Shown here piece by piece: positions 1-8,140 of a stretch of DNA of 64,000 nucleotides. Both the position numbers and the translations under genes were made by a program. Under the pieces are notes generated by a model. The model had not been told where the DNA came from, searched no databases, and saw only the letters and a list, made by a program, of their open reading frames with translations. Numbering within the stretch: the first letter of the stretch is position 1; the number at the start of each line of letters is the position of its first letter. Source of the DNA: Hydrogenophilaceae bacterium (GTDB lineage Bacteria; Pseudomonadota; Gammaproteobacteria; Burkholderiales; Thiobacillaceae); assembly GCA_024709485.1 (NCBI GenBank), contig JANJWO010000012.1, forward strand, positions 1 through 64,000, read 5' to 3'.

Positions 1-754
1 GGGTGGTCTGCGCGGTGTCGAGGGCGCCGCCGGTGGTGAACACCAGGCGGCCCTGCAGGGCCGCCGGCTCGTTGTCCAGCTGGACGTAGACGTCCCAGCC
101 CGCAGGCTGCGCGGGCGGGCCGGCCGTGGCATCCTGGCGCACGAAGAAGCTTTGCATGATGTGCTCGTTGCCGAGGCTGTCGAACACCGGCACCGCCATG
201 GAGTTGTTGTAGGACAGCGGATCGTTCACGCTGAACACCGGATTGGACGGCACCGGGCTGCCATCGTTGAGGTTGAGCGTGGCCTTGACCTGGGTGGTGA
301 TCCTGGGTTGGAGGTCGGCGGTGGAAAGCAGCAGCGGCGACGGCGCTCCGGTCAGCACGATGCCGTTGGGGTCGGCGGGATAGCCGGTGAGGCGGCCGCC
401 GGTGGGGCTCACGATATAGCCGTCCTTGTCGATCTTGAACTGGCCGTTGCGCTGGTAGCTGATGCTGCCGTTGTTGTCCATGCGAAAGAAGCCGCCGCCG
501 TTGATGGCGATGTCCATGGGATTGCTGGTGGCGGTGATGTTGCCCTGGGTGAACTGCTGGCTCACCGCCGCGACGCGCACGCCGATGCCGATCGCGCTCG
601 ATCCGGAACCGGTCAGCTGATTGGCGTAGATATCGGCGAACTGCACCTGCGACTGCTTGAAGCCCACCGTGGTGGCGTTGGCGACGTTGTTGCCGATGGA
701 ATCCAGGTTCTTCGCCGCTGCGTTCAGTCCGCTCAGGCCTTGTTGGAAACTCAT
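1..754 (-). CDS. flgE: Flagellar hook protein FlgE, N-terminal part (cut by window edge)
   Basis: Hook subunit, assembled outside the cell on the distal rod. The visible 251 codons start MSFQQGLSGLNAAAKNLDSI and carry the flagellar rod/hook motif around residues 5-35, followed by the hook-specific segment with FRMDNNGSISYQRNGQF near residues 90-105. The ATG is preceded by AAGGAGCAG, a good ribosome site. It is the fourth gene of flgB-C-D-E, about 30 bases after flgD. The reading frame is still open at the window edge, so the C-terminus is missing here. The length of family members (about 400 residues) indicates roughly 150 residues lie outside. Confidence 0.95.
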   Translation of the reverse strand, partial: MSFQQGLSGLNAAAKNLDSIGNNVANATTVGFKQSQVQFADIYANQLTGSGSSAIGIGVRVAAVSQQFTQGNITATSNPMDIAINGGGFFRMDNNGSISYQRNGQFKIDKDGYIVSPTGGRLTGYPADPNGIVLTGAPSPLLLSTADLQPRITTQVKATLNLNDGSPVPSNPVFSVNDPLSYNNSMAVPVFDSLGNEHIMQSFFVRQDATAGPPAQPAGWDVYVQLDNEPAALQGRLVFTTGGALDTAQTT

Positions 755-785
755 GTTCTGCTCCTTGAATTAATAACGCTGCTGC

Positions 786-1448
786 TCAGAAAATCCGCCG
801 GATATCGGCATAGCCCACGCTTTGGTTCCCCGACAGGTTCAACTGCACGCCCTGGCCGTCCTGCGAAACGCTGTTCACGATGCCCAGGCTCAGCGGCGTC
901 ACGCTCAGCGGCTTGCCGCCCTGGATCGCCTCGATTTCGAAGCGGTACTGCCCGTCCGGCGCCGGCGTGCCGTCGCCCTTCAGTCCGTCCCAGGCCACCA
1001 TGCCCACGCCGCCGTCGCGCGCGCCCAGGTCGAGGGTGCGCACCGCCTTGCCCGAGGCGTCGTAAACGGTGGCGGTGACCTTGTCCGCCGGGCGGCTCAA
1101 CTCGAAGCCGATGAGGTTTTCGTATTCGGCCGGGCTGATGCGGTCGCCCGGCACCAGCACGCCGTGGCCGAGCAGGCTGGCGGCTTGCGAAAGCTGGCTG
1201 GCGCCCATGCTGGCGGCCAAGGCCTCCAGCCCGGCGTTCATCTTCTCGATGCCCTCCACCGTCGACAGCTGCGCCATCTGGCTGGTCACCTGGGCGTTGT
1301 CCAGGGGATTCAGGGGATCCTGGTTCTTCATCTGCGCGACCAGCAGGCTCAGGAAGCGGTCCTGGGTCTGCTGGGCGCCGCCCTTCGCGGCGCCGGCGGT
1401 GGCGCCGTATGCGCTACCGGCGCTGGTGGTGTCCTGTACGGTGCTCAT
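786..1448 (-). CDS. flgD: Flagellar hook assembly scaffold FlgD
   Basis: Hook cap protein that sits at the hook tip and guides FlgE polymerisation; it is removed when the hook is finished. The 220 residues show the conserved N-terminal FlgD signature (FLSLLVAQMKNQDPLNPLDN, residues about 32-51, then QMAQLSTVEGIEKMN) and a C-terminal FlgD Ig/Tudor-like part with the segment WDGLKGDGTPAPDGQYRF. Start is ATG with AGAGGAG a few bases upstream. It sits between flgC and flgE with about 30-base gaps, so it is translated from the flgB operon message. Confidence 0.97.
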   Translation of the reverse strand: MSTVQDTTSAGSAYGATAGAAKGGAQQTQDRFLSLLVAQMKNQDPLNPLDNAQVTSQMAQLSTVEGIEKMNAGLEALAASMGASQLSQAASLLGHGVLVPGDRISPAEYENLIGFELSRPADKVTATVYDASGKAVRTLDLGARDGGVGMVAWDGLKGDGTPAPDGQYRFEIEAIQGGKPLSVTPLSLGIVNSVSQDGQGVQLNLSGNQSVGYADIRRIF

Positions 1449-1479
1449 GGCTGCTCCTCTTTAAATTTGCGAATCCGCG

Positions 1480-1887
1480 TCACGACCCCAGGGTCAGGGT
1501 CTTGGCCAGCAGGGCCTTGGCGGTGTTCATCATCTCCACGTTCGACTGATAGGAACGCGAGGCGGAAATCATGTTGACCATCTCCTCGACCACGTTGACG
1601 TTGGGCATGGTCACGTAGCCCTTTTCGTCGGCGAGCGGATTCTTGGGGTCGTACACCGACTTCATCGGCGTGGGGTCCTCGACCACGGCCGCGACGCTCA
1701 CCCCGGTGGCGCCGCCGCCTTCCACCGGCGTGGCGGCGAACACCACCTGCTTGGCCTTGTACGGCGCGCCGGTGGAGCTGGTCGCGCTGTCGGCGTTGGC
1801 GAGATTGCTCGCCACCACGTTGAGCCGCTGCGACTGGGCGTTCATGGCCGAGCCGGCGACATCGAAGATGTTGAAAAGCGATGACAT
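1480..1887 (-). CDS. flgC: Flagellar proximal rod protein FlgC
   Basis: Rod subunit in the periplasm, between the MS-ring and the distal rod. At 135 residues it has the normal FlgC length. The N-terminus ([20 protein letters not shown], then [12 protein letters not shown]) is the rod-family signature, and the C-terminal helix ([20 protein letters not shown]) is the matching coiled-coil partner. The insert with [11 protein letters not shown] is typical of FlgC rather than FlgB. A GGAGATAG ribosome site precedes the ATG. The gene is 29 bases downstream of flgB. Confidence 0.97.
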   Translation of the reverse strand: MSSLFNIFDVAGSAMNAQSQRLNVVASNLANADSATSSTGAPYKAKQVVFAATPVEGGGATGVSVAAVVEDPTPMKSVYDPKNPLADEKGYVTMPNVNVVEEMVNMISASRSYQSNVEMMNTAKALLAKTLTLGS

Positions 1888-1916
1888 CGGGCTATCTCCT
1901 TATCTAATCCCCTTGC

Positions 1917-2339
1917 TCAACCCTGGATCGCGGCCAGCATCGACTTGATCTGGCTGTTCAAGAAGGTCAGGCTGGCCTCGTAGCGGATGGCGTTGTCGAG
2001 AAACTGCGCGCGCTCCGCATCCATGTCCACGGTGTTGCCGTCCACGCTGCCCTGCGCCGGCTTGCGGTAGAGCAGCGCGGCGTCGGCCGCGCCGGACTGC
2101 GCCGGGGCGCCCCGCAGATGCCCGGCCGCCGTGGTGGCCAGGCTGGAGTGCTGCGGCGCCGGCGTCCCGCTCCCGGAACCGAGCGCATTGGTCAGCGCCG
2201 TCTTGAAATCGACGTCGCGCGCCTTGAAGTTGGGCGTGTCCGCGTTGGCGATGTTCGAGGCGAGCACCTGTTGCCGGTGTTCGCGCACCTGCAGCGCCTG
2301 CTGATGGAACTTGAACAGCTCGTCCAGTTTGTTGATCAT
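1917..2339 (-). CDS. flgB: Flagellar proximal rod protein FlgB
   Basis: Most proximal rod subunit, joining the MS-ring/FliE to the rod. The 140-residue protein carries the FlgB N-terminal motif (REHRQQVLASNIANADTPNF) and a C-terminal helix (DNAIRYEASLTFLNSQIKSM). It heads the minus-strand rod/hook operon, divergent from flgA. The ATG follows GGGAGCG. The 5' leader between flgB and flgA contains a small GGGC-GAAA-GCCC stem (2429-2440) and, reading on the minus strand, a TTGACT...TAGGAT pair with a short 15-base spacer that is only a weak promoter candidate. Confidence 0.97.
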   Translation of the reverse strand: MINKLDELFKFHQQALQVREHRQQVLASNIANADTPNFKARDVDFKTALTNALGSGSGTPAPQHSSLATTAAGHLRGAPAQSGAADAALLYRKPAQGSVDGNTVDMDAERAQFLDNAIRYEASLTFLNSQIKSMLAAIQG

Positions 2340-2492
2340 TTCAGCGCTCCCGCCGCGCCTCGCGCAGCTTGCCTTTTTCGATGGCTGAATCCTAGGACGG
2401 GCCGCGTCAAGTCAATCGCTCGATTAAGGGGCGAAAGCCCGCTTATTTCCACCCTTGAAAAAAAAACCGCTTTCCTACAATGCCAGTACCCA

Positions 2493-2519
2493 TAAAGGAA
2501 TGGCATTTGCCGCCGATAC
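2493..2519 (+). promoter_or_regulatory. Sigma-28 (FliA) promoter for flgA-flgM-flgN
   Basis: TAAA at 2493-2496, exactly 15 bases of spacer, then GCCGATAC at 2512-2519. The enterobacterial FliA consensus is TAAA-N15-GCCGATAA, so 11 of 12 positions match with the correct spacing. Transcription would start near 2526, about 17 bases before the flgA start. This puts flgM under the sigma factor that FlgM itself inhibits. Motif and spacing are seen directly; use by FliA is inferred. Confidence 0.8.
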
Positions 2520-2542
2520 ACCCACTGAGAGCATGTAAAAGG

Positions 2543-3244
2543 ATGATGACCCCGCCCTTGGCTCGCTGCGGATTGATGGCTTTGGCCCTGGCCCTGCCCG
2601 CTGCGGGCGCGGCCGCCAGCCTGCAGGATCCGGCCCAGGTCGCGCGCGCGGCCGAGCAGTTCTTGCGCACGCAGACCGCCGGCCTGCCCGGCAAGGTCAG
2701 CGTGCGGGCGACCCCGCCGTCGCGCCTTGCGCTGCCGGCCTGCGCCGCGCTGGAAGCCTTCCAGCCCAAGGGCAGCCGCCTGTGGGGGCGCACCACGGTG
2801 GGGGTGAAATGCCTGGCGCCGGCGCAATGGAGCGTATATCTGCCGGCAGTGGTGCAGGTGATCGGCGAATACGTCGCCGCCGCCGTCCCCCTCAAGCAAG
2901 GCCAGCCGATCAGCGCCGACATGGTGGTGCTGCGTACCGGCGATCTCGGCCAGTTGCCGGCCGACATCGTCACCGACCCGGCGCAGGCCGTCGGTCACGG
3001 CCCGATCGCGGGCCTGGCCGCGGGCGCGCCCTTGCGCCGCGAGCTGCTGCGCGCGCCGCGTGTGGTGCAGCAGGGGCAGCGCATCCGCCTGGTGCTGAAC
3101 GGGCCGGGCTTTACGCTCAACGCCGAAGGCAAGGCCCTGGCCCACGCCAGCGCGGGCCAGACGGTGCAGGTGAAGACCGACGGCGGCCAGGTGGTGAGCG
3201 GCATCGCGCAGGCGGATAATGCAGTGGAAGTGATGTTCAGGTGA
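2543..3244 (+). CDS. flgA: Flagellar basal body P-ring formation chaperone FlgA
   Basis: Periplasmic chaperone for FlgI during P-ring assembly. From the double ATG at 2543/2546 the product has about 233 residues: a signal peptide (hydrophobic run CGLMALALALPAAGAAA), then a C-terminal SAF-type region with the typical ending of the family (VVQQGQRIRLVLNGPGF, ADNAVEVMFR). A longer in-frame start at 2480 exists, but it lies upstream of the inferred transcription start and would put polar residues before the signal peptide, so 2543 or 2546 is preferred. AAAAGG lies just before the ATG pair. First gene of flgAMN. Confidence 0.93.
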   Translation: MMTPPLARCGLMALALALPAAGAAASLQDPAQVARAAEQFLRTQTAGLPGKVSVRATPPSRLALPACAALEAFQPKGSRLWGRTTVGVKCLAPAQWSVYLPAVVQVIGEYVAAAVPLKQGQPISADMVVLRTGDLGQLPADIVTDPAQAVGHGPIAGLAAGAPLRRELLRAPRVVQQGQRIRLVLNGPGFTLNAEGKALAHASAGQTVQVKTDGGQVVSGIAQADNAVEVMFR

Positions 3245-3247
3245 AAA

Positions 3248-3302
3248 CAGTTATTCAGTTGCCAGTTAAGTCGGGCTGAAGAAACTGAAAACTGATTACT
3301 GA
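3248..3302. repeat. Imperfect inverted repeat of CAGTT/AACTG words between flgA and flgM
   Basis: The left arm (3248-3269) contains three CAGTT words and the right arm (3282-3302) the matching AACTG words, so the message can fold into a long, AT-rich hairpin in the 88-base gap. There is no T tract after it. It could be an RNA-processing or attenuation element separating flgA from flgM, or a scattered repeat. Function is not shown by the sequence. Confidence 0.5.
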
Positions 3303-3332
3303 CAACCGTTTCTTTTGACAGGAAGAGCAATC

Positions 3333-3617
3333 GTGAAAATCGACAACCTCCCCAGCATCCCCGCGCTGTCCGGTGGCGGCAACCGCCCCGCCCGGACGGA
3401 AGCCAAGGCCGGCGGCAATGCAGGCAGCGGCGTCGTCGTCAGCGACAGCGCCGCGCAGCTGCAGGCGCGGGCATCGGACAGCCAAGCCGTGAACCGCGCG
3501 CGCGTCGAGGAGATCAAGCAGGCCATCGCCTCCGGCAACATCACCATCAACGCGGCCAACATCGCCGACGGCCTGCTCGACTCGGTGGTGAACATGCTCG
3601 GCAAAGGCAGGGCATGA
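3333..3617 (+). CDS. flgM: Anti-sigma-28 factor FlgM
   Basis: Binds and inhibits FliA until the hook is complete, then is exported through the flagellar apparatus. A GTG start at 3333 gives 94 residues beginning MKIDNLPSIPAL, the usual FlgM opening, with AGGAAGAG about eight bases upstream. An in-frame TTG at 3315 would add six residues but has no comparable ribosome site. The C-terminal sigma-binding region is clear (RVEEIKQAIASGNITINAAN, then IADGLLDSV). The central part is rich in Gly, Ala and Ser, as expected for a disordered export substrate. The stop overlaps the flgN start (ATGA). Confidence 0.95.
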   Translation: MKIDNLPSIPALSGGGNRPARTEAKAGGNAGSGVVVSDSAAQLQARASDSQAVNRARVEEIKQAIASGNITINAANIADGLLDSVVNMLGKGRA

Positions 3618-4084
3618 GCGCTGCCGCCTTCCTCCAGCAGCTCGCCGCCGAGCACCAGGCCTGGCTCGCCCTCCTCGAACTGCTCGAACAGGAGGAAAGC
3701 GCGCTGGTGCGCGGCGACGGCGACCAGCTGGCCGCGATCAACGAGCCCAAGCTCCTGCGCCTGCAGGAAATCACCGGCTTCGTGCAGGCGCGCAACGGCC
3801 TGCTTGCCGCCGCCGGCTTCCCGCCCGACCACGGCGGCATGGCCGACTGGATCGCGCGCCATGGCAAGGACGAAGGCGAAAAACTCTGGCAAACCCTGTG
3901 CGACTGCGAGGCGCGCGCCCGCAAACTGCACGAACGCATCGGCATCCTGCTCAACATGCGCATGAGCGCCACGCGCCAGGCCCTGAACGTCCTGCTCGCC
4001 GCGGCCAACGGCCAGGGCAGCGGCTACGGCCAGGACGGCATGGCCGTCACCCCCAGCGGCGGCCGGGCGCTGACTTCGGCTTGA
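3614..4084 (+). CDS. flgN: Flagellar export chaperone FlgN
   Basis: Cytoplasmic chaperone for the hook-filament junction proteins FlgK and FlgL. The 156-residue, mostly helical protein has the FlgN pattern: LLELLEQEESALVRGDGDQL near residues 20-40, then KLLRLQEITGFVQARN, and a C-terminal amphipathic helix used for substrate binding. Sequence identity in this family is low, so position next to flgM, the four-base ATGA overlap, length and helical pattern carry the call. A terminator follows directly. Confidence 0.9.
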   Translation: MSAAAFLQQLAAEHQAWLALLELLEQEESALVRGDGDQLAAINEPKLLRLQEITGFVQARNGLLAAAGFPPDHGGMADWIARHGKDEGEKLWQTLCDCEARARKLHERIGILLNMRMSATRQALNVLLAAANGQGSGYGQDGMAVTPSGGRALTSA

Positions 4085-4099
4085 ATCCAGGGAAAACAA

Positions 4100-4131
4100 A
4101 TGCCGGTGAAAACACCGGCATGGCGCGTTTT
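4100..4131 (+). terminator. Rho-independent terminator after flgAMN
   Basis: Perfect nine-base stem (ATGCCGGTG / CACCGGCAT) closed by an AAAA loop at 4100-4121, followed by GGCGCGTTTTAT. It lies 16 bases after the flgN stop and closes the plus-strand unit before the convergent yaiI gene. The T run is short, so efficiency is uncertain. Confidence 0.75.
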
Positions 4132-4210
4132 ATGGGGCAGTATCCGGTTGGAGCGCCCCGCAGACTGTCCGAAGCGCGAAGGCTGTGTCGACTGCAAGTA
4201 AGCGCTCGGG

Positions 4211-4663
4211 CTAGCGCCGAGCTCGCCGGGCCAGCAGCCCGTCGAGCCGGTTCGCAAACGTCTTCCGGTCGGCGGCCGAAAACGCCGCTGGCCCGCCGGT
4301 TTCCACCCCGCTACCGCGCAGACCATCCATGAAATTGCGCATCGTCAGCCGCTCCTGAATGTTTCCTGCGTCGAGCAACTCGCCGCGCGGATCGAGCACG
4401 CGGGCGCCCTTGGCGATGACCAATGCGGCAAGCGGCACATCGGCGGTAATCACCAGATCGCCCTCTTCCGCCTCGAGCGCGATGCGCTGATCGGCGACGT
4501 CGAATCCGGATGGCACCTGCAGCGCGCGTATCCAGGGTGAAGGCGGCACGCGCAGCATCCTGTTGGCGACCAGCGTCAGCGGCACCTGTGCGCGATTCGC
4601 GGCGCGGTAGAGAATGTCCTTGATGACGGCCGGGCAGGCGTCGGCATCGATCCAAATCTTCAT
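4211..4663 (-). CDS. yaiI: YaiI/YqxD family protein (UPF0178, DUF188)
   Basis: Conserved 150-residue cytoplasmic protein whose fold resembles PIN-type nucleases; its cellular role is not established. The family signature is clear: [18 protein letters not shown] at the N-terminus with the acidic DADACP motif, [10 protein letters not shown] near residue 35, and [19 protein letters not shown] near residue 75. The gene is convergent with flgAMN and divergent from arfB, with a 60-base shared upstream region. It is not part of the flagellar system. Confidence 0.93.
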   Translation of the reverse strand: MKIWIDADACPAVIKDILYRAANRAQVPLTLVANRMLRVPPSPWIRALQVPSGFDVADQRIALEAEEGDLVITADVPLAALVIAKGARVLDPRGELLDAGNIQERLTMRNFMDGLRGSGVETGGPAAFSAADRKTFANRLDGLLARRARR

Positions 4664-4723
4664 AACGGAGCCTTTTCTGGCGGGGCTCTACAATAACATT
4701 TCAATTTGCCGCCAGCTGCCCGC

Positions 4724-5128
4724 ATGCACCCCCGCTACGTCATCTCGCCCGAAGAAGTCGAAATCACCGCGATCCGCGCGCAAGGCGCTGGCGGACAGAA
4801 CGTCAACAAGGTCGCCAACGCCGTGCATCTGCGTTTCGACATCGCCGCATCAAAACTGCCGGAAGCGATCCGCGAGCGGCTGCTGAAACTCGGCGACCAG
4901 CGCATCAGCAAGGACGGCGTGGTCATCATCAAGGCGCAGGAATTCCGCAGCCTGGAGAAAAACCGCACCGAGGCCCTGCGCCGCCTGCAAGAACTGATTG
5001 CCAGCGTCGCCGTGCTGCCGAAGAAACGCCGCCCGACCAAGCCGACCAGAACCGCCATCGCGAAGCGGCTCGAAAACAAGGCGCGGCGCGCGACGATAAA
5101 GGCGGGGCGAGGAAAGATCGACGAATAA
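4724..5128 (+). CDS. arfB: Alternative ribosome-rescue factor ArfB (YaeJ)
   Basis: Peptidyl-tRNA hydrolase that enters the empty A site of stalled ribosomes and frees the nascent chain. From ATG 4724 there are 134 residues. The release-factor-like domain has the catalytic GGQ at residues 23-25 within [20 protein letters not shown], and the C-terminal tail is highly basic (KKRRPTKPTRTAIAKRLENK), as needed to sit in the mRNA channel. A TTG 18 bases upstream is also in frame, but ATG 4724 gives the usual family N-terminus. The tail distinguishes it from full-length RF1/RF2. Confidence 0.95.
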   Translation: MHPRYVISPEEVEITAIRAQGAGGQNVNKVANAVHLRFDIAASKLPEAIRERLLKLGDQRISKDGVVIIKAQEFRSLEKNRTEALRRLQELIASVAVLPKKRRPTKPTRTAIAKRLENKARRATIKAGRGKIDE

Positions 5129-5361
5129 ACAATGGCGAACTTCGGTTTGACTGCCGTTAGACGGTTGGCGATAGCTTGGCACGGTCAATGGCGGAAGTTC
5201 GATAGGACAGGGCGATGACCGCTTCTCGGCCATTGCCGCCGGTGAGGCTGACCGCTCCCGATGTCGGGTCTTCAGCTGTAAGCCGTCAAACTGAAATACA
5301 ACGTTGGCCATGCGCGGCAGGCGGCCGGCATGGCCGCTTGCCTGTCTGCTCGATGGAGCGG

Positions 5362-5652
5362 CTAGGGGGCCCCGGTTGCCTTGAACACGAGGGTGGGGCC
5401 TTGGCCGTGACCTTGGCTGTAGAAATAGTCTCCGCCAGGGCTGATCGCGACGGCCCTGCCTTTGCGTGCATCGGCAAAGTAGCGCCAGCCATAGCCCGGC
5501 TGCCCGATTGTTGCGGCATTGGAGATGACTTGCATGCCCGAGTCAGCCTGATGATTGCTGCGTGCCTCCTTGCCATGATCGTCTGCATGCGAAGGCACGC
5601 CCGTCATCGCGACTGCGATGCCGAGCACCACGGCAACATAATTTGGCTTCAT
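5362..5652 (-). CDS. Small exported protein of unknown function
   Basis: From ATG 5652, with AAAGGAACG as ribosome site, the product has 96 residues. Residues 1-23 form a Sec signal peptide (NYVAVVLGIAVAMTGVPSHA, cleavage probably after SHA). The mature part is short and rich in His, Gly and Tyr (DDHGKEARSNHQADSG, later PGYGWRYFADARKG and GGDYFYSQGHGQG). There are no Cys and no recognised domain. It stands alone downstream of motD on the same strand, with about 270 bases between, so co-transcription is unclear. I do not recognise the family; a small periplasmic protein is all that can be said. Confidence 0.6.
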   Translation of the reverse strand: MKPNYVAVVLGIAVAMTGVPSHADDHGKEARSNHQADSGMQVISNAATIGQPGYGWRYFADARKGRAVAISPGGDYFYSQGHGQGPTLVFKATGAP

Positions 5653-5919
5653 GGTCGTTCCTTTCGATGGAGTCCAGTCGACGTTGACTGTCCATGTACT
5701 CTGAACCCTGGAAATTATGACAGCATTAACACACGTGTTCTGCGGCGGTGCCTCGCGCGGCTGCAAGAGAATCGGGAGGACGAGAACCCGCTTTCCGGCG
5801 GCTTTAATGTGCCAGGCCGCTGTGGCCGATAGGGTGCAGTGACTGGCCGACTGTCGAGCAAACCTGGGCAGGTTCACTAACCGCCCCACCCTCTTCAAGA
5901 CTGCACATCGGATAGGCAA

Positions 5920-6672
5920 TCAAGCGTCCGGCTTGGCGATCGGGATCTCCTTCACCTCGTCCGGCAGGCCGGAGAGGATGAGCAGGGTGACGCGGCGGTT
6001 GCGCGCGCGGCCCTCCGCGGTGGCGTTGGATTCGACCGGTTGGCTGGCTTCGCGGCCGACCGCCATCAGGCGCGCGGCGTCGATGCCGCGCGCGGCGAAC
6101 AGGCGCGCGACGCTGGTGGCGCGCACGGCGGAAAGCTCCCAGTTGGAGGCGTAGATGGAGTTGCTGATCGGCACGTCGTCGGTGTGGCCGGTGATTTCGA
6201 GGTTGAAGCTCAACGGTCTGAGGATGTCGGCGACCGCGCCCAGGGCCTTGAGCGATGCCGCTTCGAGCTCGGCCGAACCGGGCGCGAACAGGACGTTGGC
6301 ATTGATTTCCACGCTGACGCCGCGGCGCCCGCGGGTGATGCGCACCCGGCCTTCCTTGACCAGCGGACCCATGGCGTCGAGGATGGCGGCCGCCACGTCG
6401 GCCATGCCTTTTTCCTCGCGCTGCTCCGCCTGCTTCCTTGCCGGCGGCGGCGCGGGCTGCGCCGGCGCGACGGAGCGCGCGGCCGCCTCCTTGCCGAAGG
6501 CGTCGACGAGGGAATCGGACAGCACGCGGTATTTTCCCTCGTTGACCGAGGAGATGGCGTACATCACCACGAAGAAGGCGAACAGCAGGGTGATGAAGTC
6601 GGCGTAGGAGATCAACCAGCGCTCGTGGTTGTCGCGCACCTCGGTCTTGTGTCGGCGGGGCTTGCGGCGCAT
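5920..6672 (-). CDS. motD: Flagellar motor stator protein MotD (MotB family)
   Basis: Peptidoglycan-anchored half of a second stator. From ATG 6672 there are 250 residues: one transmembrane helix near residues 22-42 containing the proton-binding Asp (SYADFITLLFAFFVVMYA), and a C-terminal OmpA domain with LEITGHTDDVPISNSIYASN and NRRVTLLIL. A longer frame begins at 6756 inside motC and is not credible. The start is nine bases after the motC stop. With motA/motB elsewhere in the window the cell has two stator sets, as in Pseudomonas. The order fliA-motC-motD places it in the flagellar regulon. Confidence 0.93.
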   Translation of the reverse strand: MRRKPRRHKTEVRDNHERWLISYADFITLLFAFFVVMYAISSVNEGKYRVLSDSLVDAFGKEAAARSVAPAQPAPPPARKQAEQREEKGMADVAAAILDAMGPLVKEGRVRITRGRRGVSVEINANVLFAPGSAELEAASLKALGAVADILRPLSFNLEITGHTDDVPISNSIYASNWELSAVRATSVARLFAARGIDAARLMAVGREASQPVESNATAEGRARNRRVTLLILSGLPDEVKEIPIAKPDA

Positions 6673-6680
6673 GGCTTGCC

Positions 6681-7418
6681 CTACAGGTAGTTCTGCATGC
6701 GCTGCTCGATCAGGCGCGGGTTTTCGCCGCGGGCGATGCCGACCAGGCCCTCGCACAGCATTTCGCGCTCGTGGCCGCGGCGGGCGATGAGGATCTTGAG
6801 CTTGTTGGCCAGCGGCAGGAAGACGAGGTTGGCGAGCCCCACGCCGTAGAGGGTGGAGACGAAGGCGACGGCGATGCCGGGGCCGAGCATGTGCGGCTCG
6901 CTGAGGTTCTCCATCACCTGGATCAGGCCCATGACGGCGCCGATGATGCCGAGCGTGGGGGCGTAGCCGCCGGCCGCCTCCCAGATGCGCGCGGCCTGGT
7001 ACTCGCGGCCTTCCAGGGTGTTGATGTGGATTTCCATGGCTTCGCGCAGCTTGTCGGGCTCGGTGGCGTCGACCAGCAGTTGCAGGCCGTTCCTGAGATA
7101 GGGATCGGCGACGAATTCGAGCTGGCGCTCCAGCGCGAGCACGCCCTCCTGGCGCGCGATGTGCGCCCAGCCGGCGAGCTTGCGCACGCTTTCGCGCGCA
7201 TCCGATGCGGGGGGGCGAAAGGCCCAGGCGGCCATGCGCATGCCGCGCAGGAACACGCCGAAGGGATTGTGCAGCAGCACGGCGGCGAGGGTGCCGAGCA
7301 CCACGATGACGATCGCCGCGGGCTGCAAAAAAAACCCGATCTCCCCGCCCTCGATGGCCTGCCCGCCGAAGACGGCGACGGCCGCCAGCGCGAGGCCGGT
7401 CAGACTCCCGAAATCCAC
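6681..7418 (-). CDS. motC: Flagellar motor stator protein MotC (MotA family)
   Basis: Membrane ion-channel partner of MotD. The 245 residues begin MDFGSLTGLALAAVAVFGGQ and contain four hydrophobic segments (near residues 1-20, 28-48, 150-170 and 180-200) with a large cytoplasmic loop between the second and third. The MotA/ExbB signature is seen in GGYAPTLGIIGAVMGLIQVM and the following PGIAVAFVSTLYGVGLANL. Its first 19 bases overlap the 3' end of fliA, so the two are translationally coupled. The length is nearer MotC of pseudomonads than the 286-residue MotA also present here. Confidence 0.93.
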   Translation of the reverse strand: MDFGSLTGLALAAVAVFGGQAIEGGEIGFFLQPAAIVIVVLGTLAAVLLHNPFGVFLRGMRMAAWAFRPPASDARESVRKLAGWAHIARQEGVLALERQLEFVADPYLRNGLQLLVDATEPDKLREAMEIHINTLEGREYQAARIWEAAGGYAPTLGIIGAVMGLIQVMENLSEPHMLGPGIAVAFVSTLYGVGLANLVFLPLANKLKILIARRGHEREMLCEGLVGIARGENPRLIEQRMQNYL

Positions 7419-8137
7419 TTGCCGTCCTTGAGCTTGGCCCGCAGGCGTGCCACGGCCTGGCTGTGCAGCTGGCAGATGCGCGATTCGCTGACGCCGTACA
7501 CTTCGCTGATTTCGCGCAGGTTGAGTTCCTGCTCGTAGTAGAGCGACATCAGCAGCTTCTCGCGTTCGGGCAGGTCTTCAATGGCCGCAATGAGGGAGTC
7601 GCGCAAGCCGCGGTCCAGCAGCTGCTGCAGCGGAATCCAGGAGTCGTCCGCGCGCTGCTTGTCGAGGAAGGAGTCTTCTTCGTCGTCGCTGCCGAAATCC
7701 TCGAAATAGAGGAGCTGATGGCCGCGCGCATCGCCCAGCATGGACTGGTAGTCGGCGAGCGGAATCTTCATGGCCTCGGCGATTTCCTTCTCGGACGGAT
7801 GGCGGCCCAGGCGGTTCTGCAGCCCGCTGATGGTTTTCTCGATCTCGCGCATGGATTTGCGCAGGCTGCGCGGCATCCAGTCGGACTGGCGCAGCTCGTC
7901 CAGCATGGAGCCGCGTATGCGCTGGATGGCATAGGCCTCGAACTGGCCGCTCTGCGCCTCGTCGTAGCGGCTGATCGCGTCCAGCAGCCCCATCATGCCG
8001 GCCTGGACGATGTCGTTTTCGTCCACGTTGGGCGGCAGCCGGCCCATCATGTTGCGGGCCAGGCGCTTCACCATCGGCATGTAGGTGGTCAGCAGATCTC
8101 CCTTCTCCTCGGTCTTTTTTCCATTGGCGCTGTACAT
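7400..8137 (-). CDS. fliA: RNA polymerase sigma-28 factor FliA
   Basis: Sigma factor for late flagellar genes. The 245 residues contain region 2 (KRLARNMMGRLPPNVDENDI, then GMMGLLDAISRYDEAQSG and RIRGSMLDELRQSDWMPRSL), region 3 (near residues 95-140) and region 4 with a helix-turn-helix (LNLREISEVYGVSESRICQL). The DELRQSDWMPRSLR stretch is typical of FliA. It is held inactive by FlgM, also in this window. It lies between flhG (three bases away) and motC (19-base overlap), in the export/placement operon. Confidence 0.97.
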   Translation of the reverse strand: MYSANGKKTEEKGDLLTTYMPMVKRLARNMMGRLPPNVDENDIVQAGMMGLLDAISRYDEAQSGQFEAYAIQRIRGSMLDELRQSDWMPRSLRKSMREIEKTISGLQNRLGRHPSEKEIAEAMKIPLADYQSMLGDARGHQLLYFEDFGSDDEEDSFLDKQRADDSWIPLQQLLDRGLRDSLIAAIEDLPEREKLLMSLYYEQELNLREISEVYGVSESRICQLHSQAVARLRAKLKDGKWISGV

Positions 8138-8140
8138 GGG

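Noticed and set aside
2340-2480. Sigma-54 promoter in the flgB-flgA gap
   Set aside because: A TGGCA word occurs, but GG and GC are not at the required ten-base spacing on either strand.
5215-5832. 205-codon plus-strand frame across the small exported protein gene
   Set aside because: Opposes a frame with signal peptide and good ribosome site; its own sequence shows no domain or start signal.
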